Source of the DNA: Allolobophora icterica
Taxonomy: Eukaryota > Annelida > Clitellata > Crassiclitellata > Lumbricidae
Length of the DNA: 64,000 nt
Assembly (NCBI GenBank): GCA_963556255.1
Contig: OY744610.1
Coordinates: 60,360,617-60,424,616 of the forward strand
Reading direction: 5' to 3'
The notes under the pieces were generated by a model. The model had not been told where the DNA came from. It saw only the letters and a program-made list of their open reading frames with translations, and made no database searches. Positions 9,560 to 20,973 of this stretch are shown one piece after another; the stretch's first letter is position 1; the number at the start of each line of letters is the position of its first letter. The position numbers and the translations under genes were made by a program.

Positions 9560-9850
9560 GGTATTATGCCATTCGGGTAGGGCTAGAAAAGGACCGCTTT
9601 TGGCTTCCGCAGCCTTTGTCATCAGGCTTTTAGCCGTTTTCACACAGTTCTCTATCCGCCCGTTCGATTCAGGATAACGGTGAAGATGTTGAATGCTTGA
9701 ACTCATAGCGTTCCGCAAACTCTTGAAAGTCTTGGAAGCATATCGCTAAACACCTCAGTAGGAATTCCGTGCCTAGCAAACTGTTGCTTCATTTTGTGTG
9801 TCTGCTGTTCGCTTGGAGCGCAGTCTGTCCAGTTTAAAATACCCACTCAA
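9560..9850 (-). pseudogene. Decayed Ty3/gypsy integrase fragment
   Basis: Translating the minus strand across several frames gives ARHGIPTEVFSD, then QEFAERYEFKHSTSS-like and LMTKAAEAKSGP-like pieces, the usual order of a gypsy integrase core. Stops and shifts break it. It lies beside the G-rich inverted-repeat element but need not belong to it. Confidence 0.5.
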
Positions 9851-10015
9851 GTAGTCACCAGTTGTCAAATAATTCTGTTCGTGGAACGTTGATAATTATA
9901 TCGACGCAGACCTTTTCCCATGGTCTGATCGGCGTTGGGTGAGGAGTAAGGCTCCTTCAGATTAGCCCGATGCTATATTGCATAACCTTACCTTTACCTT
10001 TACCTTGCCACACTT

Positions 10016-10090
10016 TAGGGGAGAGTTGCCATAAATGGACCACCTAAGGTCCAATTAAGGCAACGGTCCATTTGGGGCAACTCTCCCCTA
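10016..10090. mobile_element. 75-bp hairpin MITE
   Basis: Ends TAGGGGAGAGTTGCC and GGCAACTCTCCCCTA are exact inverted repeats, with an inner GGACC/GGTCC pair continuing the fold. It sits in a CCTTACCTTT-rich stretch (about 9985-10220). Confidence 0.7.
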
Positions 10091-10252
10091 CCTTACTTTA
10101 TCTTGTCATGTGGTACCTTACCTTAAGTCATGAGCTACCTTGCATTCTAATTTTGCCTAACATTCTCTTAGCCTTTCTTACATAAAGCTGACCTTTACCT
10201 TGCCTTGCCTTCCCGTAGATTACCCTTCCAGTATCTCACCATACGAATGGAA

Positions 10253-10330
10253 CACGGTAGCCGAGTGGTTAAAGTGGTCGCTTGTAACGCGGAATGTACG
10301 GGTTCGAGCCTCATCCTCTGCGACGGTTAC
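10253..10330 (+). mobile_element. tRNA(Ser)-like SINE head
   Basis: Box A-like TAGCCGAGTGGTTAA and box B GGGTTCGAGCC are correctly spaced as in a serine tRNA. There is no matching acceptor stem and the sequence runs on into non-tRNA DNA, so this is a SINE and not a tRNA gene. Confidence 0.65.
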
Positions 10331-10801
10331 TGTGTAGGGACGTTGAGCAAGTCTTTCACTCACAATTGATCAGCGTCATTGATTGATACTTGGTCATTAG
10401 GCAGCGGCGCATGATATAGGCCTATAGAAGACTCGGTGTTTCTGTTGGGTGAAATGAACAGCCGAACACAGTGTAGGTCATGGTTGACGACGCTTCATCC
10501 CTTTGATTCTCAGACGTATCCATGGATGCAGTGACGTCCTGCGCCGTGAGTCATAACACGCCAATGGTGAAATGTTCACCACACCGAATGCAAGTAACAT
10601 CCGTCAGGACCGATACAAAAGCGCAGAAGTTATTGTTGAAAACAGATAGACTGCCGTTCACCAATAAAGCTTCATGAACAAATGATGAACAAAAGGACAG
10701 CAGCTGTGTAATAACGGCATTGAAACAGCAGGTGCTCTGTCTCCTGCTTGTTTTATCTACTCACGCGTGTATTTACTGTGAATCAATGGCGTACTAATGG
10801 C

Positions 10802-11030
10802 GTGGGGCGTGGTGGCTCAGTGGTAAGTTCGGCGCCTTGTGACCGGAGGGTTGCAGGTTCGAATCCCACTCTAACCGCTGCGTACGGACCTTGGGCAAGT
10901 CCTTCACTCGCGATTGCTCGTGGCGCTTCGGCGTGAAAGTTCCGACACAGTATCAAATGCTGTAGTCGGGAGCGCCTCTGAGTAGTAGTAGACTTCGAGA
11001 GGCGCTATAGAAATATCCGGAATAAAAAGT
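10802..11030 (+). mobile_element. tRNA-derived SINE, complete-looking
   Basis: tRNA-like head (GGTGGCTCAGTGGTAAG, then GGTTCGAATCC), a body with CCTTGGGCAAGTCCTTCACTC, and a 3' end GAGGCGCTATAGAAAT followed by GGAATAAAAAG. A related head is at 23981. The same GCGCTATATAAAT ending recurs in other places in the window. Confidence 0.7.
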
Positions 11031-11859
11031 ACTAATGGGAGCATTCACACAGAAAAGAATTTCTGTGGTTGCTATAAAGTACGCTGATCAATTATTACTT
11101 GATTCATCAAGCAATCAATAATCAGTCAATTCACTCAGTAAATTAATGGACTGATTAATTGATTAAGAATTCGACTGGTTGCTTAGTGACAGTTCTGTTG
11201 AGGGTTGTTGTTGGCGTAAAGCGAAGTGTGGAATTTGTTTGTTAAGCTCGTTAATATAACTACTAACACGCTGATCATAATTTCCATGTTTGATTGATTG
11301 TGATTGATTGCTTTGTTGGGGAAATACTGGTTCATCAAGTGATTGATTTTTAGTGATTGATTGATTTGACAATCTAGACCTTGTTAAAGGTACCGGACTT
11401 TTTTGTGACTCCTGCAGGCAAATAATGTAATGCAGCCTAACCTCCATTTCCGTATAGTTTACTCTTTCTTTTCGCTTTCTTCTTCCCTGTTTCTGTATGA
11501 TCTTCATCTTGATCTTTGTTCAGTTGTTTCCGTTTCTTCATTTGCAGTTCGCTATTTCCGTTTTTTCATTGTCTGAATTCAGTCACTTCAATAATTTTTC
11601 CTCTGATGGGTCCTTATCTCTTGAGAGGTGCTATATAAATTCTCTGGTACAATACAATGCAGTCTACGTTACTAAGGTCTTCCCTCTTGCATTGTCGAAC
11701 CGCATAAAGCCTTCGAGGTCATGGCATCCTCTGCTGTGGGAGTGTCGCATTAAATGCAAAACATATTACCCTCCTCCCCCGACGTCTATAAATCTGTTCC
11801 TGTCATTATAAAGAGTGTGTATATGTAAAAGCACACGTTTTTCTATAGCCACAATATGA
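11031..11859. other. No gene recognised
   Basis: AT-rich DNA with scattered GATTGATT units (11085-11370) and a SINE 3'-end relic near 11620-11650. A 114-codon open frame at 11163-11507 on the minus strand consists largely of the repeat-derived residues N-Q-S and has no known features. Confidence 0.5.
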
Positions 11860-11924
11860 TCTGCACCTTGCTCATTTTCAATGAATTGAACGAGTGAGAT
11901 CCTTCACCACCGGTACCCGTTTGC

Positions 11925-12130
11925 ACTGCCGGCGATCTTGTTTGACAGATGGGGGGGGGACACTTTAGAACAGATGTGGTAAAAAACAGTATTGAGCTGA
12001 TCTGGTCAAACAAGAGGGCCAAAAATTGGTTGACCTTTTTTGGTGAATATTCAAAATTTGGGGGGACAAATGTATGGTGTGTCCCCCCACTGTTAAAGGT
12101 GGGGGTCTTGTCCCCCTCAACCCGCCCATG
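11925..12130. repeat. Repeat shared with 56685-56900
   Basis: GGCGATCTTGTTTGACAG, then GACAAATGTATGGTGTGTCC and CTGTTAAAGGTGGGGGTCTTG are shared in order with 56685-56900. It is probably a transposon remnant; no ends with target duplication were found here. Confidence 0.6.
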
Positions 12131-12470
12131 CTCGTTTGTGTAGTTGCCACGCCATTAAATTTTAAGGTTCCCGTGTACAGACCATGCATGCTGGAGCGAC
12201 CTTAGGCATCGACCCTGCTGATTTTTCAATGAATTGATCGAGTGACATCACCACCGGTTCCCGTTTGTATGGTTGCCACACCATGTAACACTTTAACGAC
12301 GAGCTGCATTGGTTTTCCAGTCACTCTTAGTACACGCTCGTTGTTAAAGTGTTAAGGTCTCCGCGTACGGACCGTGCTAGAGCGACCTCGACCCTGCTCA
12401 TTTTTCAGTGATCGAGTGAGATCCTTCGCTTTTGCCGGTTTGAATGAGTGGCAGTCAGAGCTTCTCATTT
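12131..12470 (-). repeat. SINE-like repeat fragments (family with TCAATTCATTGAAAA)
   Basis: Pieces such as GAATTGATCGAGTGA and CACCGGTTCCCGTTTG, and a proximal GGTCTCCGCGTACGGACC. Related copies in the plus orientation lie at 30640, 43618 and 59770, and others in this orientation near 11860, 26750 and 38545. Confidence 0.55.
12285..12355. mobile_element. Very short piggyBac-like MITE inside a SINE fragment
   Basis: Inverted ends AACACTTTAACGACGAGC and GCTCGTTGTTAAAGTGTT enclose about 30 bp, bounded by GTAA on the left and TTAA on the right. The surrounding SINE consensus has a single TTAA here, so it looks like a TTAA insertion with one mutated flank. A similar unit is at 14189. Confidence 0.55.
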
Positions 12471-12479
12471 GAGGCGATC

Positions 12480-14188
12480 GATAGATCGACCGATAACTCT
12501 CCTTGATCACTCGCCTAGCTAAGGTGCCGGCGAGCGGTAAGTCACCTAATTTACATTAATTTACTTTCTTTCGGGGGAAGAGAATGCATTCCGTGACCCA
12601 GTGACTGCTGACTGATCACTCCAATTTTGTGGAATATGATTGGCTTAACAACACGGTCGACACCTCACGCCGCGTGACATCATTCGTAACGTCACTAATC
12701 TCGGAAATTATTTTAAACAACAACGGCGGCGAAGGTGACCAAGTAGAATAATAATGTACAGTTGAGCACGAATCGGTCATGGAAATTAGTCGACTCGTTC
12801 GTTGTCGATGTAGTCGAGACAGGCTGTGCACACGCAAAAATGCGGTGTACACAAAAGCTCCCGAGGTGCACCGCTCATCGCTCGCCTAGTCAATCCAGCG
12901 CGATATTTTCAGTTGGGAAGCTCTGGTGTCGGGCCATTTCAGGTCGCTCTGTACGGAACGCGCTAGCCCGTATAGGCGTATTCTATAGTAGTTGTAGGCC
13001 CCTATTCAGTCTGCGACCATGGGATCCAGTGAAGCAAATCTTGCATTAAGGGCTTGACTGAAACGAATCGTATTAAGTAAAAAAAAACCACCACAACAAT
13101 TTTTCGCGCCTGCTTGTTGCTAGCAGGTGAAATTGCTGTAGGCTACATGTAGTGCGGCAGCTGTGCTCACACACGTAATCTCAGAAGCTGTGGGATTTTT
13201 TCATGACTCACATTGGACCGTGTTTCGGATACTCACAGTGGGGTGGAGTGATGAATGGATAGATGGATAGAAATCATAAGTTCATAGTCTGCACATTTCA
13301 AAAATCTGAAAACCAGTCAAGGGATTTCATTGTTTCACGTGATTGTTAAACACATACTTCTAACCAGGTAACTTTCTTTCTAACTGTAAACGACCTACTT
13401 TAGAGTCTTTAAAGTCTGACAGTTTGTGCTTAACGACGCATTGCCATAATAAAGATGATAACCATGGTCGCCCCTCCTTTATCCAGTTTCGGGACTGGCG
13501 CCACTAGAAAACGGCAGTAGTCTAGTTTAATGGTAAAGGTTTAATCTTTAGGGTTCATGAATGCCTGATATCAATATCGCTTGACTGCTGTGTCGAGGCC
13601 TGACCGTCGCCATGTGAAAAGGTGCAGGCCAGTATTTACAATTTGCACTGCTCAAATCAAAATGTAAATTTGGCAAACAACCTAAGATATTAAGCCACCC
13701 TCCCCCTCCAAACGAAGCTGAAGCCTCCCGGAATAAATCAAGCCGTTCTATGCTTACGACTAAAAATTCGTATGCAACACTGTATTCATGTTGCTATGCT
13801 CAAGGCTTAAGCCGAAGCCTCCCAGACGAAAAGTCCTAGATATATTGCTGCACTTAGGAGCCTACCCAACCAAAAACACACGTCCGCGCGTGTGTCTCGA
13901 TTCAAAATGCGAACTGAAGTAAGATCAATGTAAACGACACTGACAGCTAGCCTTAGGAGGCCGTTGGTTACTGTAATGATGATAGGATATGTTTGGACAC
14001 GTTTAGACACGCCACTCCCGACGACATAATAGTCATCGGTGTAAATTTGCATTGTGTCCGATCACCAACGCTTTTAGTAATGCACGTGACAGGGAACAAG
14101 CAAACGACGGCGTCATTGATCTATCAAACACGAGTTTAAAAGCAATTTCGAAAACTCATCCGTTGCCTTCGCCACAGAAAACAGATAT
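12480..14188. other. Intergenic DNA, no gene recognised
   Basis: Ordinary mixed-composition sequence. Short open frames (for example 12616-12852 minus, 13807-14052 minus) lack ATG context, domains or splice structure. No strong repeat was identified. Confidence 0.5.
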
Positions 14189-14250
14189 TTAACACTAACG
14201 ACGACCTAAAAGCGATTGGGAACCAACGCAGCTCGTCGTTAAAGAGTTAA
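14189..14250. mobile_element. 62-bp piggyBac-like MITE
   Basis: TTAA at both edges, inner ends AACACTAACGACGA and TCGTCGTTAAAGAGTT in inverted orientation; same family as 12285-12355. Confidence 0.55.
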
Positions 14251-14252
14251 CA

Positions 14253-14500
14253 AATCAATCAATCAATATTCGTTTATTGCAAAAATTCCTGTCGACACAA
14301 ACGCGACAGGATTACACAGACTTTAAAAAGAGATATACATTAATTGCAAATGAAAATAAATCAGATAACAGTCAATTAGAGAGTTTAAACATATGGGGTT
14401 TTAAATAAGGTATGGGGCCTACATGTAAAAGAAAACAGCATAGTTTTTGTTAATAAAAAAATACAAAGGAAGTAGGTCCTAATCGTAATCGTAATCTCCA
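14253..14500 (-). mobile_element. 3' end of a CR1/L2-type LINE
   Basis: Starts with (CAAT)n, then ATTCGTTTATTGCAAAAATT and GACAGGATTACACAGACTTT, almost the same as 52977-53050. On the minus strand this is a LINE 3' UTR ending in (ATTG)n, the tail seen on the larger LINE at 46262. Confidence 0.65.
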
Positions 14501-14989
14501 ATTTCGAAAGCGCCACTGTAAAGCTGAGCGCAAAGCACCAGCTCATTCACGAGCGCTGCGTCGTATCCGATGGGTTGTCCAGATATCGATGTCCATTGGT
14601 GGTCCGAGTCCGGTTGCCAGAGAGACCAGTGAGGCAGAGCAGCTGTTACGGAGGGTTTCGTTGAGGCTGAGAAGGCCTGGACGGCAGAGGATCAGGTCGA
14701 TTAGGGTAAGAATTCTTGAAGAGGCGAGTCTTCAGTTATGGAATGGAAAGCCTGTGGGGTGATGAGTAAAGAAGCCTGAGGTATATGACGGTGAGTGAGT
14801 GGCGGTATTGGTGGAGAAACTGAGAATATACGTAATTCAGAGGGAAGTTCGTTCCAGAGTTTAGGTGCAGTTTTGGATATGGATCGGTTGGAGAACTTGA
14901 GACGAGTAGTGACTGGAGATATGAGGATGAACGGGTAGGCCGGGGTGGCCGAATGGTAACGAGTTCGCGAAGTTACTTTGGCTGGGAGT

Positions 14990-16026
14990 CAGTGGCGTAG
15001 CCAGACTTAAATTCAACAGGAGGCAACAGTTACTCCGGGAGACATTTAAGATTTTAGGTGTAGTGGTGGCGGGAGGGGTACTTTGGAAAATTAGTTGAAA
15101 TCTCAGTCTCCGTACATGTAAGTACATTTTATTATAGTTTGTAGACCTGTATCTGCTGTCTAAATCCACGTGTTTCATCATTCACGTCTTTGTCATTTAC
15201 TTTTCAGCCTGCCTGATACTAGGCTAACAGTGGCGATGCCCAGGGGCGTAACTTTGGTCTAAAAAGTGGGGGACCAATATCTTACATACTCATTTCATTT
15301 CATTTACGGAATATTTATATAGCGCCCCTTCAAGGCTGTCTACTCAGGAGCGCTCTACACGACGAAGCAAGGCTGAGACTGCGATCTCTGGGAAGGCACA
15401 ATAACAAAGTATTGATTGGTATTGTTCGTAAAGTGAGGGGTACTGTACCCCCCAGTCCAAAAAGTGGGGCTACGGGTACCCATCGTACCCCCACAAATTA
15501 CACCTATGGCGATGCCCCAACCGCCAACGGTTTTTAAGCGTACAGAACATCAAATATTATATGTTCACGTATGGATCGTATGAGCATGGAATTGTGAGAA
15601 ATTCACATAGATTACCAGTACAATGTGTCTCATTGCGGCCTTGCAAACGATATTATCTTTTCTTAGATAATAATGACGATAGGCATAGTTAGATTATCGA
15701 TCCTACCTTCTGCTACCGGAAGCGAAAACTGTGTCAGCGAATATTATACGGTAGGCCTATAATATTCTCTGACACAGTGCAGTAAGCAAGTGAATTGCAT
15801 GCAGATTTACTTGTATGGAGTTACAGAGTAGGCCTACGGGCGACGGAGTCCGAGGCAAAGCCGATCTGAACTTCCGTAAGCTTTTAAATTTCGATCTTTT
15901 TTTGTTAACAGTCAAGCTTCACAGACCATTAGCAAAATCCTTGTCATTGGTCAATCGAAGTTCCAGTATACAAAAAAGCAAGAGGAGGCAACTGCCTCCT
16001 CTTGCCTCATACTGGCTGCGCATATG
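14990..16026. mobile_element. hAT-type element with perfect 8-bp target duplication
   Basis: Left end CAGTGGCGTAGCCAG and right end CTGGCTGCGCATATG are inverted repeats with mismatches. CTGGGAGT is repeated exactly at 14982-14989 and 16027-16034. The element is non-coding (1037 bp), splits an L2 fragment and carries another hAT at 15241. A 28-bp palindrome (GCAAGAGGAGGCA type) lies at about 15976-16003. Confidence 0.75.
15241..15508. mobile_element. Small hAT element nested in the 14990-16026 hAT
   Basis: Ends CAGGGGCGTAACTTTGG and AATTACACCTATG (imperfect inverted repeats), with GCGATGCC repeated exactly on both sides (15233-15240, 15509-15516). It contains a reversed SINE 3' end (15296-15360). 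268 bp, non-coding. Confidence 0.75.
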
Positions 16027-16411
16027 CTGGGAGTATTGCAGTGAGTTATAGGTTAGCGACAGGACTTCGAAGTGGATGTGCTAGGGATTATCAGCCAGTG
16101 GAGTGATTTAAGAACGGGAGTGATATGGTGATGCTTAGGTGTCCTGAGGACGGCTCGGGCGAGAGAATTTTGGATGAGTTGTAGACGCTTAATTTGAGTG
16201 GATTCGAGGTTAAGGAAATGGAATTACAGTAATCAAGCTTAGAGTGGACAATGGAGGTAGCGATAGTAGATGCAGTTTTAAAGTCAAGCATGGGTCGAAT
16301 GCTTCGGAGGTCAGGAATATATACACGAAGCAGGTGCGCGAGAGGTTGGAAATGTGAATAGAGAAGGATATACTGTGCAACGAAGCAATCCACGAAGAAG
16401 ACATACAAGGC

Positions 16412-17067
16412 TCATGACCAATTTGTGCACGAGTAGAAGTCAGCACCAAAGCCTGTGACTCTGAACGAGGCTGTTGAATTACAGATCTTCGCTCTTCTGA
16501 CTGGTAACTGCCACAGACCCAAGAAATGAGTTTGTCCATGAACGTCGTCCTTTTCACCGTCTCTTACGACACAGATCGGAGGAGTCAGAGAAAATGGCGG
16601 TAACTCCATATTCAGCTCTCGAAATCTGTATTGTATGGATGTCAGCTCATGATTTTCTTTGGCTCGATTGAAGGACGTGGTGAGCAGGAATCGGCTGCCG
16701 GACTGGGAGAAATGCTTAACAACCGTTAGAGCGTCGTGATTGAACAGATGCTGTAACATCATTCGACACAAGATCAGATCATACGACTCGTTGAGACCAT
16801 CGCGAACGATATCCTGCACTCGAAACGTCCAGTTGGATTGGCCGACGTAGTTCTTTCGATGGCGGTTGATCAGATCCGGAACGATGTCGAATCCCGTATA
16901 ATCAACGTCGTCTCTCGTCTTCAGAAATCGACTCATCCAAACCATGTCTCCGCACGGAATGTCCAACAGTCGAATGCGATCGACACTCAGCTCTCGTTTA
17001 AGTTGAGAGATGATTGAGTGCAGAGCAGCGATCACATCCTGCGCGTAGTGCAACGTTGACCCAGGTC
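16412..17067 (-). CDS. Membrane-anchored SAM-methyltransferase-like protein, exon 2
   Basis: Codes for residues 109-326. The acceptor CTGTTAG at 17074-17068 joins in phase 1 to exon 1, making SGPGSTLHYAQDVI. A class I methyltransferase fold is visible: motif I LLDIPCGDMVW, then YTGFDIVPDLI (acidic residue for SAM ribose), and YDLILCRMMLQHL as motif II. Many invertebrates carry similar uncharacterised proteins with a signal anchor. The substrate is unknown. The end after FLGLWQLP is atypical (about 28 further residues), so a third exon or a shifted stop is possible. Neighbours are transposons only. The fold is fairly sure, the substrate is not. Confidence 0.75.
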
Positions 17068-18227
17068 CTAACAGAGGAAAAGAATCGAAGAACTACAGCA
17101 TAGTGCCATCTCGTAATCGTTAAATACAGATTTCTACTATAAACCTAAGCGCAGAGCACCAGCTTATTCATGAGCGCTACGTCAAGGCAGAGGGGTTTTC
17201 AGAGATGCGCCATCACTGGCGTAAACTTGCCCAAAACATAAGGGTGGGGAATTTTTTTTATCTGAGCGTCTTGGCTCCAGGGCTGTAGTCAAGGTGTATT
17301 TATTCGACACTTGTTGCATGGGGTGTATAGTCCATCTCAATTATTGGGGAAGGCACGTGGGGCCCGGCTGCCCCCCACCCCCAAATGTGTGCGCCATGAA
17401 GTTCTTATTATAGCCTAGTGCGGTTGCCAGAGAGACCAAAGAGAGGAGGTAGGGCAGTTGCTAAGTCGGGTTTCGTTGAGGACGAGTGAGCTTGGAAGGC
17501 AGAGGATTGGATGGTTTAGGTAGGAATCCTTAGAGTGAGGACTTCGATTTGGAGTGAAAATTTGTGGAGTGATTTAGTAGAGAAGAATGCGGAATCTTAC
17601 TATTTCAAGGATTCTTGAACGTTCCTCTCTTATACGGATCAAGGAACACATTACTTCATCTCCATCCCCAAATTAAATTAACAGGATATCAGTTGCGCCC
17701 CAGAGGCCACAATCTTACTTTACCCCATTCTGATAATCTGGTTAGAAAAAGCTTTATTATAAGGATGCTTTTTGATGTTGTTTAATTAATAAAACTGCCA
17801 GACATTTTAGATAATAGTAATAGTTTTAAATGTCTCTACTATTATGATGTTTTTGATGTAGTGTTATTAGCCTAGTAATTTTTAATTTTTTTTAAATGTT
17901 ACACTCCTTTTTTCAAATATTATTATCTTCCTATTACTTCAATGTTTTATATTTTTTCTATACTTGTTCACCAATGTGCGGTTTGCTTTTGTTTTTTCAA
18001 TAAACAATATTAATAATAATAATAATCTTCTCATTCAAACTCATTAAGCCTGCTCGGTCAGCTGCATTGACATCCTGCAGAATTCAGAATAAGATTTAAA
18101 CTGGCCTTATCTTGCCTATATAATCCTCACAGAGAGCAGTCTTCTGCCTGCCTTCAACTACTAAGTTCGTGCATGTATGTACGTATACATGTACCTACCC
18201 ACAAGCACATGAAAACTAACTCATTAC
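17068..18227 (-). other. Intron of the methyltransferase-like gene
   Basis: 1160 bp between GTAATG (from 18227) and a TAG acceptor. It holds L2-like fragments (17140-17200, 17405-17580), a hAT-like remnant (about 17213-17397 with GGCGTAAACTTGCC and a GTGCGCCATG end), and AT-rich DNA at 17740-18030. Confidence 0.6.
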
Positions 18228-18552
18228 CTGAAGCACGGCTATCATTTATTCTTTCCTTAGCAGGAATCCATTCTTTATTTTTGAAGATGTTTTCAAAAGA
18301 CGATTTTCTTTTTTCCGCTATTTCTGGCGACACTCCCTCTGGAACTTCGAACGGAACAGTTTGTAGTCCGCTCGGCGCCTTTCCTAAGACCCTAAAAGTT
18401 GTACAGTGTCGGACAGAGTAGCCTTGTCTTCCTGCGTCGGAAAAACGATCTGAAGGTGATTTTGTTTCCGTGTTAAGGTTGCGGATGTACTGAAGTAGGC
18501 CACAGAATGAAAGAATTAAAATCAAGAAAGCAAGCGGCTTTCGATAATTCAT
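18228..18552 (-). CDS. Membrane-anchored SAM-methyltransferase-like protein, exon 1
   Basis: The ATG at 18552 starts MNYRKP followed by a hydrophobic stretch (about residues 7-24), a typical type II signal anchor that would place the enzyme in the ER/Golgi lumen. A stem rich in polar residues and the block AEKRKSSFENIFKNKEWIP follow. The exon ends at TCAG before GTAATG (donor 18228/18227). 325 nt, phase 1, giving a 326-residue protein with exon 2. This exon and its upstream DNA have a second, frameshifted copy at 7436-7759. Regulation is not visible; no TATA box is evident. Confidence 0.75.
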
Positions 18553-18929
18553 CCTGGCTTAAATAGAGTTAACAAGATTCCAAACAGTCGACAAATGCAC
18601 AGACAACTAAGTTACAACGGATTTTTTCAAAGGCCCTGCACAGAGGAATTCGATTTATCAGGCTACGACTTGAGACCTGAGAGCCAGAACATTTGTCACG
18701 ACGATCACTTTATTGATGTAGCTGTGTACCATATGCTGCCATAGACTGACGCTAGTCAACAAGGCATGCTACTCGCAGGACGATTGCAACTCCGTGACTA
18801 GTAAGTCGTTTGTGCTTCGCCGCCAAGGAATATTATTGATGTGTGAAGAGTAGCGACGTCGCCAGCTGGGGAGATGGTGGGACCTGGCGCCTATTAAAAT
18901 TGTGCATTAGGATTCACAGACATGGCTGG

Positions 18930-19717
18930 ACATGGCTCCAGGGCTGTAGTCAAGGTGCCACTGTACGTACGGAACGTACGTAATTTTTTATAACCTACGT
19001 ACGGTACGCGTACGTTATTATGCCGTACGTTGGCGTACGGTACGTTGACATCAGTTCATGACGAAAATAAAATACGTAACATTATGCACAAGCAGGGCCG
19101 GTTTAACCACTAGGCGAACTAGGCGGCCGCCTAGGGCGGCACATTTCTGGGGGCGGCAGAAAAGCTACGCAAAGAAATCTTTTTGAAACCACTGCCGCCG
19201 TTTTGCCAGTCCAGGGGCGTAGCCATACAAGGCGCTTAAGGTGCGTACGCATCCCCTGTCATATATTCTGCTTTAGGCCCTATTCTTTCATTTTCCTCCA
19301 AGCGCGCAAATTTTAAATTTGGTTAACTGTTCCATCGGCATCTGCCATCTGGTGACACATATTTAACCGCTGCCTACGGTGTTCAAAAAGCCCGTTTAGG
19401 CGTGTACTGCGTGTGTGGCAGCCTCTCTGCAGTCTGAACTACAATCTGTATGATGACGGATGCCTCATGATAATTATCTGATACACAGACGTATTGTATG
19501 TGTGGTATTTGTCTATACATGTATTAGGTTACCCTGATGTGTAGGAGTAATTGACCTTGTTCGACCCCCCCCCCATTGAAGCGAACACCAAACTGCACAT
19601 GACCCAGATTCTCCCTTTGAGATGTACAACCACGGCAAATACTTTAACGTTATAACCTCTCAGCTGCAGCGCTAAGAAATGCCTGAAATATATCTGCCTT
19701 GTTCGTCTGTCTCTCGC

Positions 19718-19753
<36 letters not shown>

Positions 19754-20905
19754 GTTTTACCTCGTTTTCTCTCGCTCTGTCTCTGTCGCAGTCTGTCTCT
19801 CTCAATGTCTCTCTACAACCGTGTGGCCTGTACACTCTACACTGTCTATACACAATTGCAGTATTGAAAGCTCTATAAAAAATAAACTTAGACTCAACTG
19901 ATGGCAAGGAACTTCTAAATTTAGAGTAGCAGTTCTTGTAGCTTTAATTTGCGAAAGAGAAAGCGCGAAAAACAATTTTTTAAATTACATTATGTTTGTA
20001 TAGACTTCGCACGTATAGGTAGGACTATAGGACTTAGTAAACGTAGCCACAGGAGTTACTACATGTAAGTGTTCAAATGAAACTGTCTCATTAAATAATA
20101 TTTACATTTTAAATTCCCATTAAACTTAGACCATACAGCATAGGCTGCATGCATAGCTGATGCAGTTCCAGACTATTTCTTTACTTATGGCTAACTTCAA
20201 AATTTAAAATTTATTAAATGCCATAGTTTTGTTTTATTTAGAAGTAATAATGATTCTTAGATGATTACAATGAACCACGATACTAAATTAAAGATGCAGC
20301 ATTCAGCTGCATTCCTGTGTGACTGTGAAGGTTATATTAACTTGATTAATTTAATATTATTTGGCCTAGTTATCGCACTTGCCAGAGGCGCAGTGCGACA
20401 GGATCGCCTAGGGCGCCAAATACTCTGGCGCCGGCCCTGTGCACAAGACGGTAGAAAACAATTTTAATCATTACATCAGGCTGTTCAATGATTTCTGCTT
20501 AAAAGTTTTAAATTCCAAATTGCTAATAGCCTATTGTGTCTAATGTAGGCCTATAATATGAAGATAATTAAGATTTTATGGCACACTTTATTGGATGCCC
20601 GTGGTCATTTTCTTGGTAATACTAAATTTCGGTACCGTTCGTAAATAATTAGGCCTGCGTATGGGGAGACTAATACTGTAGAGTTAAACTGATAATTTTA
20701 ACGTACGCGTATGTCATAAGACTATGGTTATATTGAGGTTCTTTGTGAATGATCAGATAAGCTTGTGGCGTTTTTAATGTACGCTTACGGTACGCGAACG
20801 TTATTTTTTTTCGATAACGTACGAACGGTAAGCGTACGTTATTCCGGTAAGTAACGTACGGTGACTACGGTCGCACTTTGGCTCACCTCTAAAATTACAC
20901 GCTAC
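18930..20905. mobile_element. MITE with GTACG-rich ends, interrupted by a hAT
   Basis: Left part 18940-19092 (AGGGCTGTAGTC, then repeated CGTACGTACGGTACG words) and right part 20690-20905 (repeated TAACGTACGGT words, then GACTACGGTCGCAC) form one element once the hAT at 19093-20439 is removed. The AGGGCTGTAGTC end also occurs at 17281 and 28937. Outer limits are approximate. Confidence 0.5.
19093..20439. mobile_element. hAT-type element with perfect 8-bp target duplication
   Basis: Terminal CAGGGCCGG and CCGGCCCTG, followed inward by CGCCTAGGGCG blocks at both ends. TGCACAAG is repeated exactly at 19085-19092 and 20440-20447. 1347 bp with no transposase. A CTGT microsatellite lies at about 19715-19745. 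Confidence 0.85.
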
Positions 20906-20973
20906 AGGTCAGTTTTGCGAAACACTGAGGAAGATATTTTGAAATATGGAAACGATTTGGTGAACGTTTAAGC

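Larger units (their letters stand above)
14700..16410 (-). mobile_element. L2-type LINE fragment, split by a hAT element
   Basis: Minus-strand translation of 16408-16091 gives reverse-transcriptase C-terminal sequence (LDFKTASTIATSIVHSKLDY), and 14989-14760 gives the end of such proteins (RLKFSNRS, then KLWNELPSELRIFS). The two halves would be continuous if 14990-16026 were removed. Frames are broken, so it is inactive. Related pieces recur near 17140-17580 and 57410. Confidence 0.65.

Noticed and set aside
10253..10330. Possible functional serine tRNA gene
   Set aside because: Box A and B are present but the acceptor stem does not pair and no terminator follows; SINE context fits better.
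11163..11507. 114-codon minus-strand frame
   Set aside because: Composition reflects GATT repeats; no family, no conserved copy.
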